A stretch of 5,158 nucleotides of DNA from Gammaproteobacteria bacterium (lineage in GTDB: Bacteria > Pseudomonadota > Gammaproteobacteria > Arenicellales > Arenicellaceae), in assembly GCA_003485905.1 (NCBI GenBank), contig DNHK01000215.1, forward strand, positions 1 to 5,158. The letters run 5' to 3'. Positions 1-5,158 of this stretch are shown piece by piece. The translations under genes were made by a program, and so were the position numbers. The notes under the pieces were generated by a model. The model ran no database searches. It was not told the origin of the DNA and was given only the letters and a program-made list of their open reading frames with translations. The first letter of the stretch is position 1, and every line of letters begins with the position of its first letter.

Positions 1-617
1 AGTTTTCGTTCGTCAAGATCACCCGGATTAAACTTCCAGTTTTTCTTAGGATTTTCCAGCCGAGATTTAAAGCGCGTAAGTTGATAGTCAGGCGATATGT
101 TCAGCATAAATTTAATTACAGTCGTGCCCCTGCTAGCAATGAGTGACTCAAAATTATTAATTTGTGTATAGCGTTCTTCAATCGTGGAAGGACTTGCCCA
201 GCCATGAACCTTCACGATTAGAACGTCTTCATAGTGCGATCGATTGAATATGACAACCTCACCAACAGCGGGGGTCTGTTTGTGAATACGCCATAAGTAA
301 TCATGGTTTAATTCTTCAACACTTGGTTTAGTAAACTTGGCGACCCGAACTCCTTGGGCGTTGCAACGTTTATTAAGTTCCCGAATTGAACTATCTTTGC
401 CGGCTGCATCCATTGCCTGAAAAACCACCAATAGAGACTGCTTATGCTCGGCATACAAGCGCTCTTGATAACGCCCTATTTCTTTTTGCTGATCCTTTAC
501 AACTTTATTGAGTTTTTTATCCGATAACCCGAAATCACTATTGGTTATTTTTCGCAGATGCTCGCTCGGCTGACTCGCGCTAACCTTTAACTGGTCAACT
601 AAGGATTTGTTGTACAT
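1..617 (-). CDS. ppk2: PPK2 family polyphosphate:nucleotide phosphotransferase, C-terminus off the window
   Basis: A 205-codon open frame starts at the ATG at 617-615 and runs off the left edge without a stop. The translation shows the PPK2 P-loop kinase core: Walker A VVFQAMDAAGKD at about residues 64-75, a lid/helix region (LNHDYLWR, 103-110), Walker B-like IFNRSHYEDVLIVKVH (123-138), and the stretch SRLENPKKNWKFNPGDLDER (185-204). These fit PF03976, and FNRSHYEDVL fits the class III-type branch, whose members use polyphosphate to phosphorylate AMP and/or ADP in the cytosol; substrate preference is inferred from this resemblance. Family members are usually about 260-300 residues, so roughly a quarter is missing at the window edge, not by mutation. 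The start is supported by an in-frame TGA 24 nt upstream and a weak AGG about 7 nt before the ATG. It is divergent from mltA across 57 bp. Confidence 0.93.
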   Translation of the reverse strand, partial: MYNKSLVDQLKVSASQPSEHLRKITNSDFGLSDKKLNKVVKDQQKEIGRYQERLYAEHKQSLLVVFQAMDAAGKDSSIRELNKRCNAQGVRVAKFTKPSVEELNHDYLWRIHKQTPAVGEVVIFNRSHYEDVLIVKVHGWASPSTIEERYTQINNFESLIASRGTTVIKFMLNISPDYQLTRFKSRLENPKKNWKFNPGDLDERK

Positions 618-674
618 ACTTTGCCTGTTAATCGTTATTCACACTAAATTTTCACGCACTATATCACCACCCTA
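618..674. promoter_or_regulatory. Divergent ppk2/mltA promoter region
   Basis: This 57-bp spacer must carry start signals for both divergent genes. Towards mltA, TTCACA (638-643) and TATATC (660-665) are separated by 16 bp, which would put the transcription start near 672, almost at the mltA ATG (675). Towards ppk2, TATAGT on the minus strand (663-658) is a good -10, with TTGCGA on the minus strand 19 bp upstream, inside the mltA coding region, as a weak -35. The two -10 boxes overlap, so the promoters would compete. These are matches made by eye to sigma-70 consensus, not measured starts. Confidence 0.35.
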
Positions 675-1844
675 ATGATTTTTCGCAACGGCCCGAATTA
701 CTTTCTTTATACACTGTGCATATCAGGAATACTTTTGTGTCTTAGTGCCTGTGTTTCGCCTTCTAAAACGTCTCCCGGAATCGGTCCGGCTATAAGTTGG
801 CAAAAAGTACCCGGTTGGTCGCAGGACAAACATGCAGATTCTATTCCAGGACTACTAGCCAGCTGCGAAAAATTACATTCGCAGTCCAATGAGTGGGGGC
901 AAATTTGTTCCGCCGCAAACAAAACTCCGCTTGATGATCATCTCAGCGCAAAAGTGTTTTACGAATATTGGTTCTCACCACATATAATTCTAAACGAGCA
1001 AGGAAACGCGGAAGGTTTGTTTACTGGTTATTATGAACCATTGTTGAATGGCAGCCGCAAACAGTCCGCAAGATATTCGACGCCTGCCTACGCTAAACCG
1101 AGCAACCTCATCCGGGTCGAATTAGCCAACATCTACCCTGAACTCAGCGGATTGCGAATACGTGGGCAACTAGATGGTGACCGCCTTATTCCGTTCCCCG
1201 ACAGGCAAGGCATTAACAGTGCAAGATTACCGAATGCCGAAGTGTTGGTTTGGTTAGATGACCCACTAGATCTTTTCTTCTTACAAATCCAAGGTTCCGG
1301 AAGAGTGGCTCTGGATGACGGCACGACAATTCGACTCGGTTATGCCGATCAAAATGGGCACCCTTACCACGCAATTGGTCGAGAATTGGTTGAGCGTGGA
1401 GAAATGGAGATTGATCAGGTCAGCATGTTCAGAATTCGAGATTGGCTAGAACTTAACCCCGAAAGGGCAGATACGATTTTGAACACAAACCCTAGCTACG
1501 TGTTTTTTGTAGAACGGGAAGCTGCTCCTGACAATCCTTACAGTGCGACGGGACCTATAGGATCACTTAACGTAAGCCTGAGCCCGGAAAGAAGTTTGGC
1601 AGTTGACCCAGATGTAATAAAGCTAGGACTTCCAGTATGGGTGGACACGTATTTACCGACGGAAGAACAGGAGACATACCAACGACTAATGCATGCGCAA
1701 GATACTGGGGGCGCGATAAAAGGCTATGTGCGTGCGGATGTATTCTTTGGCACCGGCGAACGAGCGAAACAGCTTGCTGGGTCAATGAAACAACCCGGTC
1801 GACTCTATGTTCTCCAGCCCAAGCCTATTAAAAAGATAAATTGA
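675..1844 (+). CDS. mltA: Membrane-bound lytic murein transglycosylase A (lipoprotein)
   Basis: This is a 389-residue protein, slightly longer than E. coli MltA (365). The N-terminus is a lipoprotein signal peptide with lipobox LSAC and lipidated Cys26. Residue +2 is Val, not Asp, which predicts outer-membrane sorting. The MltA-specific domain carries FTGYYEP at 116-122 and LQIQGSGR at 203-210, followed by NPSYVFF. The C-terminal 3D domain (PF06725) has Asp324 (WVDTYLP), Asp343 in AQDTGGAIKG and Asp355 in RADVFFGTG; the DTGGAIKG-region aspartates include the catalytic acid in the family. MltA cleaves the MurNAc-GlcNAc bond of peptidoglycan and releases 1,6-anhydroMurNAc products, for wall turnover. 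The ATG at 675 is the only usable start: an in-frame TAA lies at 645, nothing between is a normal start, and later starts would destroy the signal peptide. There is no Shine-Dalgarno sequence before it. It converges on the next gene with an 11-bp gap. Confidence 0.97.
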   Translation: MIFRNGPNYFLYTLCISGILLCLSACVSPSKTSPGIGPAISWQKVPGWSQDKHADSIPGLLASCEKLHSQSNEWGQICSAANKTPLDDHLSAKVFYEYWFSPHIILNEQGNAEGLFTGYYEPLLNGSRKQSARYSTPAYAKPSNLIRVELANIYPELSGLRIRGQLDGDRLIPFPDRQGINSARLPNAEVLVWLDDPLDLFFLQIQGSGRVALDDGTTIRLGYADQNGHPYHAIGRELVERGEMEIDQVSMFRIRDWLELNPERADTILNTNPSYVFFVEREAAPDNPYSATGPIGSLNVSLSPERSLAVDPDVIKLGLPVWVDTYLPTEEQETYQRLMHAQDTGGAIKGYVRADVFFGTGERAKQLAGSMKQPGRLYVLQPKPIKKIN

Positions 1845-1855
1845 ATCTTTATTCC

Positions 1856-2734
1856 TTAGTTCAGTAAGCTTTTGTAGCTCGCGTATTCACTTGGATCGAC
1901 CACAACAACTCGTGAATTAACCCCTTTCCGGTTGCCGTTCAATAAATCGACGGTCATGGAATCAGCAGTAAATCTCAGATCGGGCTTATTGTCTAAACAG
2001 GTGGTAACAACAACGTTATGTAACATAACGTTATTTTGGCCTATGAATTCAAGCGATTCAGCGCGGCCATAAGCATTGATTGCACGATCCTCTCCAACGT
2101 GAATCGGAGAATTGGCATCTCGATTAGCAAACAAAAACTCGGCAGGGCCAGATCTTGCCGCTTCACCTTCTAGGTTATACTGCATGCCTTGCGCGTTAAT
2201 AAAATCACCATTAGTCGTAATAAGTCTGACATCACCATCTGCACGGGCAGTTTGAGAAGCTATGTCGTAAAACAGCTTACTAGTTTGTACAATATCCCCG
2301 CCAGTTGAACTCAGCTGGACCATCCCACGAGCCTCGACCATTTCACTTACTTTATCGTAAACAAGTTCATCCGCAGTCACTCGATTTCCGTTTTGCGAAA
2401 GACGTGTATAGCCAGTTAGATAAACTATGTTCCGATCAGGAAAATCAATCGCATCTGCATCGACCTGAACTATTGAAGAGCTACCTAGGTCATCATCGAG
2501 TTCTACACGATTTATTTCAGCTTCGCTAAACTCTTCTATCTGCGTATTAAGCTTAGAAGCATTTAGCAACCCACATTGTAATTCGGGAAACCGCCAAGTT
2601 TCAGTAACATCAACTGGATCAATATCTACCGCTGCGATCGCACCCTGCTGTGCAGCTGCACCACCAGACGCAGCCACTAACATCAGTGTTGTTACTGCGG
2701 CTTTAGACCTCACTAATTTTTTAAACAAATTCAT
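1856..2734 (-). CDS. Secreted OstA/LptD N-terminal-domain-like protein lacking a beta-barrel
   Basis: This is a 292-residue protein with a basic N-terminus, hydrophobic core and AAA-QQ cleavage-like site near residue 28, so it is probably periplasmic. Residues about 90-195 hold three OstA-type beta-jellyroll repeats, for example YLTGYTRLSQNGNRVTADEL (105-124), VEARGMVQLSSTGGDIV (133-149) and ARADGDVRLITTNGDFINAQ (163-182). This is the fold of LptA, LptC and the LptD N-terminal domain (PF03968/PF13100 type). The part around TTCLDNKPDLRFTADSMTVD (244-263) resembles LptD just before its barrel, where E. coli has SCLPGSDTW. Cys54 and Cys246 correspond in context to E. coli LptD Cys31 and Cys173. 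The protein ends 46 residues after Cys246, so no barrel exists, and mltA occupies the DNA beyond. A role in LPS or lipid transport is inferred. A TTG one codon upstream (2737-2735) is an alternative start: AGGA lies 9 nt before the TTG and 12 nt before the ATG. Confidence 0.85.
   Translation of the reverse strand: MNLFKKLVRSKAAVTTLMLVAASGGAAAQQGAIAAVDIDPVDVTETWRFPELQCGLLNASKLNTQIEEFSEAEINRVELDDDLGSSSIVQVDADAIDFPDRNIVYLTGYTRLSQNGNRVTADELVYDKVSEMVEARGMVQLSSTGGDIVQTSKLFYDIASQTARADGDVRLITTNGDFINAQGMQYNLEGEAARSGPAEFLFANRDANSPIHVGEDRAINAYGRAESLEFIGQNNVMLHNVVVTTCLDNKPDLRFTADSMTVDLLNGNRKGVNSRVVVVDPSEYASYKSLLN
2012..2032. repeat. Perfect 9-bp-arm palindrome inside the LptD-like gene
   Basis: AACGTTATG (2012-2020), spacer TAA (2021-2023) and CATAACGTT (2024-2032) form a perfect inverted repeat. 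In the mRNA of the minus-strand gene it can fold as a 9-bp stem with a 3-nt loop, across codons for NVMLHNV just before Cys246. It may be a protein-binding site, an mRNA hairpin or coincidence. Confidence 0.5.
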
Positions 2735-2804
2735 CAAAACTACAATTCCTATTTGTCGCTAAATACCCAGAACTAGAACCCCAACCTACCGAGACCGTAC
2801 ATTG

Positions 2805-2870
2805 TGTCAAAATCTCGCTATACACCCAAGGGCTAGAGTCGATTTATATTGATATTAAACAACTTTTCAG
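2805..2870 (-). promoter_or_regulatory. Candidate promoters for the LptD-like gene
   Basis: Two weak sigma-70-like signals read leftward here. The better one is CTGAAA (2870-2865) and TATAAA (2848-2843) with a 16-bp spacer, giving an untranslated leader of about 100 nt before the ATG at 2734. A perfect TTGACA lies at 2810-2805 on the minus strand, but the only -10 at a suitable distance is TAGGTT (2788-2783), a poor match. Neither is proven. Confidence 0.25.
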
Positions 2871-2874
2871 GTGA
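2869..2874 (+). promoter_or_regulatory. Strong Shine-Dalgarno sequence for the 44-codon ORF
   Basis: AGGTGA is a 6-nt perfect match to the complement of the 16S rRNA 3' end (part of AAGGAGGTGATC). It sits 7 nt upstream of the ATG at 2882. It is a better ribosome-binding site than those seen before the annotated larger genes in this window, and it is the main reason for listing the ORF that follows. Confidence 0.5.
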
Positions 2875-2881
2875 ACAGAGC

Positions 2882-3016
2882 ATGAATGAGATTGATTCTC
2901 CTCCCATGCTTGCCCATAATACGCGCCCAATTCGTATTCAGCCAGTTTGTATAAGAATACGATATCGCCAACTGCCTACTGCAATTGGTGCATTAATTTG
3001 TATCCTGCATATTTAA
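2882..3016 (+). CDS. Small ORF, 44 residues, upstream of the radical SAM gene
   Basis: I do not recognise this peptide. It starts MNEIDSPPML, has a basic middle (RPIRIQPVCIRIRYRQ, residues 15-30) and ends in a hydrophobic tail (AIGALICILHI, 34-44). Cysteines are at 23 and 40. There is no typical signal peptide. Evidence for translation is the strong Shine-Dalgarno sequence (AGGTGA, 7-nt spacing) and position: its TAA ends 13 nt before the radical SAM start, an operon-like arrangement. Possible roles are a ribosomally made substrate (RiPP precursor) for the radical SAM enzyme, a regulatory leader peptide, or a chance ORF. Against it: 44 codons can occur by chance, and a promoter-like pair and an inverted repeat lie inside it. 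If that promoter is the real one, the ORF is not translated from that transcript. Confidence 0.35.
   Translation: MNEIDSPPMLAHNTRPIRIQPVCIRIRYRQLPTAIGALICILHI
2887..2901. promoter_or_regulatory. Fur-box-like dyad
   Basis: The 15 bp tgagatt-g-attctcc match the 7-1-7 Fur consensus TGATAAT-n-ATTATCA at 10 of 14 defined positions and are themselves a near-dyad (five of seven paired positions). The site overlaps the -35 of the promoter-like pair at 2892-2920, where a repressor would act. A match of this quality can arise by chance, so iron regulation of the radical SAM gene is only a suggestion. Confidence 0.25.
2892..2920 (+). promoter_or_regulatory. Candidate sigma-70 promoter for the radical SAM gene
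   Basis: TTGATT (2892-2897, 4/6 to TTGACA) and CATAAT (2915-2920, 5/6 to TATAAT) are separated by exactly 17 bp. Transcription would start near 2927, about 100 nt before the radical SAM ATG. This is the best-spaced plus-strand promoter seen in the intergenic region. It lies inside the 44-codon ORF, so that ORF and this promoter cannot both be the main expression route of the pair. Confidence 0.4.
2932..2962. repeat. Inverted repeat, 8-bp arms
   Basis: TCGTATTC (2932-2939) and GAATACGA (2955-2962) are perfect inverted copies separated by 15 bp, with arm centres 23 bp apart, about two helical turns. It begins a few bases after the predicted transcription start at about 2927, a normal place for a repressor operator. 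It could also fold as a 5' leader hairpin. It is within the 44-codon ORF. Confidence 0.45.
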
Positions 3017-3029
3017 TAAGCTGAGTTCA

Positions 3030-4031
3030 ATGAATAATCCGATAGCCTCTGTAAGCTCGTTTCTCTGGAAAGCATTGTCGTCCAGTTACAATCCATTACT
3101 TGCACAAATGGTTGTTACTCGACGTTGTAATCTCTCTTGTGGATACTGTAACGAGTACGACGATTTTTCCCCACCAGTATCAACGGAATTGTTGCTCGCT
3201 CAAGTCGACCACTTGGCTGCTCTTAAAACAGCCGCTATCACGTGCACTGGTGGTGAACCATTGCTGCACCCAGACCTCGAGCAGATCATTGCTCGTACAC
3301 GGTCGCACGGAATTATTGCGACCATGATTAGTAACGGCTATCGACTAAATGTGAAGCGCATAAAACAGCTTAATGATTGTGGCCTTCAAGAAATGCAGAT
3401 TAGCATCGACAATCTTAAGCAAGATCACGTTTCGATGAAAAGCTTGGATCATGTGGAAAGTAAACTCGAATTGCTAGCCAAACACGCAGAGTTCAAAATA
3501 AACATCAATTCAGTACTAGGCGTTACCGATGACCGAACCGAAGACGTTATGGTTGTAGCGAGAAAAGCCAAAGATTTTGGTTTTTTTCATACCGTTGGCG
3601 TACTGCACGACGAAAGTGGCACATTAAAGCCGCTTAGCGACAAGCAATTTGAAGCATACAAACAGTGCGGCGATCTGTCTGGCTCTCTAACCCACAAGCT
3701 AAATTATAAGCTGTACCAAAAAAATCTAATTTTTGGTAAGCCTAACGATTGGAAATGCCGCGCGGGAGCACGTTACTTATATATTTGTGAAGACGGATTG
3801 GTCCATTGGTGCTCTCAACAACGTGGCTACCCAGGAATTCCGCTACTAAAATATACGAAAGCTGATATTAAACGAGAATTTCATACAGAAAAAGGCTGCG
3901 CTCCCCTATGTACACTATCCTGCGTCCATCAAATGAGCATGTTTGACGAGTTAAAGCGTAAGCAGGATATTAGCGACCCCACCCCTGCGCTTAGCAGCGG
4001 GATTTCTGGAATTCCAGTTGCAATTGAATAA
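3030..4031 (+). CDS. Radical SAM protein with C-terminal cysteine-rich (SPASM/twitch-like) region
   Basis: This 333-residue protein has the radical SAM cluster motif CNLSCGYC: Cys33, Cys37 and Cys40 (CX3CX2C) ligate the 4Fe-4S cluster that cleaves S-adenosylmethionine. GGEP at 74-77 binds the SAM amino group, and MISNGY and QISIDN fit later strands of the partial TIM barrel (PF04055). The C-terminal part has six cysteines, at 243, 253, 261, 290, 294 and 298 (RAGARYLYICEDGLVHWC, then CAPLCTLSC), which could bind an auxiliary iron-sulfur cluster as in SPASM/twitch enzymes. Proteins with the CNEYDD start and CSQQRGYPGIP segment form a family I recall from proteobacteria and acidobacteria, with no reaction known to me. 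It is likely cytosolic and oxygen sensitive. The ATG at 3030 has only a weak TGAG upstream; coupling to the small ORF 13 nt upstream is possible. Confidence 0.92.
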   Translation: MNNPIASVSSFLWKALSSSYNPLLAQMVVTRRCNLSCGYCNEYDDFSPPVSTELLLAQVDHLAALKTAAITCTGGEPLLHPDLEQIIARTRSHGIIATMISNGYRLNVKRIKQLNDCGLQEMQISIDNLKQDHVSMKSLDHVESKLELLAKHAEFKININSVLGVTDDRTEDVMVVARKAKDFGFFHTVGVLHDESGTLKPLSDKQFEAYKQCGDLSGSLTHKLNYKLYQKNLIFGKPNDWKCRAGARYLYICEDGLVHWCSQQRGYPGIPLLKYTKADIKREFHTEKGCAPLCTLSCVHQMSMFDELKRKQDISDPTPALSSGISGIPVAIE

Positions 4032-4045
4032 CCTGGTCAACACCC

Positions 4046-4067
4046 GCTAGTTTTGATCTAAGTTAGC
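4046..4067. terminator. Weak hairpin between convergent genes
   Basis: GCTAGTTT (4046-4053) and AAGTTAGC (4060-4067) can form an 8-bp RNA stem with two G-U pairs and a 6-nt loop, 14 nt after the radical SAM stop. No clear T-run follows on either strand (ATATTTATT on the plus strand is the nearest). It is placed where a shared terminator would be expected, but it is not a textbook Rho-independent terminator. Confidence 0.25.
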
Positions 4068-4090
4068 CAGGATATTTATTCCATCGAGCC

Positions 4091-5158
4091 CTACGCAGAT
4101 TTTTTCAGTTTTCGACTGATCCATTTTCGCTCTTCACTACTTGCCGAAAACCTGTATGCCGTTGCGGCAAAACAAAGGATAACAAGCAATGCTCCCACCA
4201 CTCTGGGAATTCCTAATGATAGGCCAAGATATCCCACCGTCATACCTACAAATAGTGAAATCAATGGCTTAAATGTTGCACGCTCAAATGGCCAAACGGA
4301 AAATAAATGCCAAATCAAACATGAAGATAAAATAGCACCGCACAAATGAGTAATTAATAAGGCCATTGCCACCCCTTCTGGTCCAAACTTAGGTGCCAGA
4401 AAATAGGCTGAACCACCACAAATACCAAGCAAAACCAGAATAATTGTCAGATTCCACAATGGTCTCTTATAAACTACTGGCAAGTCGTTGCACATAAACG
4501 CACTTTGCACAGCAACGGCGCAAACTAGAATCCACATAATTTGTTCTCCTGTCGCGAATTCCTCCCCGATTGCACCTAAAATGTCGCGCCCAAATAGAAT
4601 AAACAACACAACTAATAATAATTCTATCGATAAAACCCATCGAATGATCTTTGCTAATTGATGGTGCAGTTGTTCGCCACTACCTCTATTTGTAAGCTGT
4701 GCGACTACCGGGGCCAATATAGGTTCAAAACCTGCACCAATTTTATTGAGTAGCGTTGTGAATTGAACCGCAGCACCGTAAACACCGGTGACAGATTCAG
4801 AGAAAAAGAACGTCACCAATAGAATATGTAAACGGTCCAACACCATTTTTAGAAATTCGTATGTACCAGTTGGTGCCGCACGCCGGAGCAAAACTATCGC
4901 TGTTGGAATTGCCGCAATGCTACCAAACTCTGCGTGGGTATAGCTTTTATGTAGACCATACGTAGCGGCGGCACTAGTTGCTGTCAAAGCGATTAGATAA
5001 GACCAAAAAAGACCGTTTTCAGTAAACCCCTGCAAATAGAAAATAACAGCGGCGATAGTGAGAACAACGGGCTCCGTCATACTACGAGCAAATACTTCAT
5101 AGCGAATTTTTCTACGAAAACGACAGCCGCTTAAAAACAAATCAATGGTAACTATTAG
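4091..5158 (-). CDS. Oligosaccharide/polysaccharide flippase (Wzx/MATE-like), N-terminus off the window
   Basis: The open frame runs from the TAG at 4093-4091 to the right edge, 355 codons, with no in-frame stop. A TTG at 5140 is not the real start: coding continues upstream as LIVTID. About ten hydrophobic segments are visible, and RFRRKIRYEVFARSMTEP near the start of the fragment resembles the loop before a mid-protein membrane helix in polysaccharide biosynthesis proteins (PF01943/PF13440). GVYGAAVQFTTLLNKIGAGF, then the GPEGVAMALLITHL segment and a basic tail (SSEERKWISRKLKK), also fit MOP-superfamily flippases, usually about 450-500 residues. The missing part is therefore the first 100-150 residues. 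The family moves undecaprenyl-linked glycans across the inner membrane; the glycan here cannot be read from sequence. It converges on the radical SAM gene, so it is not in its operon, and any partner glycan genes would lie to the right of the window. Confidence 0.85.
   Translation of the reverse strand, partial: LIVTIDLFLSGCRFRRKIRYEVFARSMTEPVVLTIAAVIFYLQGFTENGLFWSYLIALTATSAAATYGLHKSYTHAEFGSIAAIPTAIVLLRRAAPTGTYEFLKMVLDRLHILLVTFFFSESVTGVYGAAVQFTTLLNKIGAGFEPILAPVVAQLTNRGSGEQLHHQLAKIIRWVLSIELLLVVLFILFGRDILGAIGEEFATGEQIMWILVCAVAVQSAFMCNDLPVVYKRPLWNLTIILVLLGICGGSAYFLAPKFGPEGVAMALLITHLCGAILSSCLIWHLFSVWPFERATFKPLISLFVGMTVGYLGLSLGIPRVVGALLVILCFAATAYRFSASSEERKWISRKLKKSA

Noticed and set aside
68..70. 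Missing first glycine of the usual PPK2 Walker A (AMDAAGKD, not GMDAAGKD) as a sign of inactivity
   Set aside because: Ala or Gly at this position both occur, as far as I recall, in class III-type PPK2 proteins; the key Lys and Asp are present. (The coordinates given are residue numbers; the DNA is about 416-408 on the minus strand.)
707..922. Minus-strand ORF inside mltA, and similar shadow ORFs at 1133-1324, 1567-1785, 1637-1831, 2305-2529 and 3100-3327
   Set aside because: All lie inside well-supported genes in other frames, have no recognisable domain, and look like chance open frames.
2738..3029. Small RNA gene or riboswitch in the intergenic region
   Set aside because: No known riboswitch core, tRNA-like fold or GC-rich terminator followed by a T-run was found; the visible signals are better explained as promoter, operator and small ORF.
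3581..3587. Run of seven T in the radical SAM gene as a possible frameshift or slippage site
   Set aside because: The frame reads through as FGFFHT with conserved family sequence on both sides, so the gene is intact and no alternative product is suggested.
5138..5140. TTG as start codon of the flippase gene
   Set aside because: The frame stays open to the right edge (LIVTID precedes it), and a flippase starting here would lack its first membrane helices. It is an internal Leu codon of a gene cut by the window edge.

Overview
The window looks like chromosomal DNA of a Gram-negative bacterium, most likely a gammaproteobacterium. The evidence is an outer-membrane lipoprotein lytic transglycosylase (MltA), an LPS-transport-type OstA domain protein with LptD-like cysteines, a class III-type PPK2 and an O-antigen/polysaccharide flippase-like protein. 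Base composition is moderately AT-rich by eye. No tRNA, rRNA, CRISPR array, insertion sequence or phage gene is visible.

Layout: (1) 1-617, minus strand, the N-terminal two thirds or more of a PPK2 polyphosphate:nucleotide phosphotransferase, running off the left edge. (2) 618-674, a 57-bp divergent spacer that must hold promoters for ppk2 and mltA. (3) 675-1844, plus strand, mltA, complete with lipobox and 3D domain. (4) 1856-2734, minus strand, a secreted OstA/LptD-N-terminal-like protein that stops before any beta-barrel; it converges on mltA with only 11 bp between them. (5) 2735-3029, a divergent intergenic region containing a 44-codon ORF (2882-3016) with the best Shine-Dalgarno sequence seen in the window, plus promoter-like, Fur-box-like and inverted-repeat signals. 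(6) 3030-4031, plus strand, a radical SAM protein with six extra C-terminal cysteines. (7) 4032-4090, a short convergent spacer with a weak hairpin. (8) 4091-5158, minus strand, a polysaccharide/oligosaccharide flippase running off the right edge.

A cell-envelope theme links mltA (peptidoglycan turnover), the LptD-like protein (periplasmic, LPS-transport fold) and the flippase (lipid-linked glycan export). The genes alternate in direction, so they are not one operon. The only likely co-transcribed pair is the 44-codon ORF and the radical SAM gene, 13 nt apart. That pair is the best candidate for an undescribed small system: either a peptide substrate with its maturase, or a leader ORF controlling the enzyme. 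The second point of interest is the barrel-less LptD-like protein, which keeps both N-terminal-region cysteine positions of LptD.
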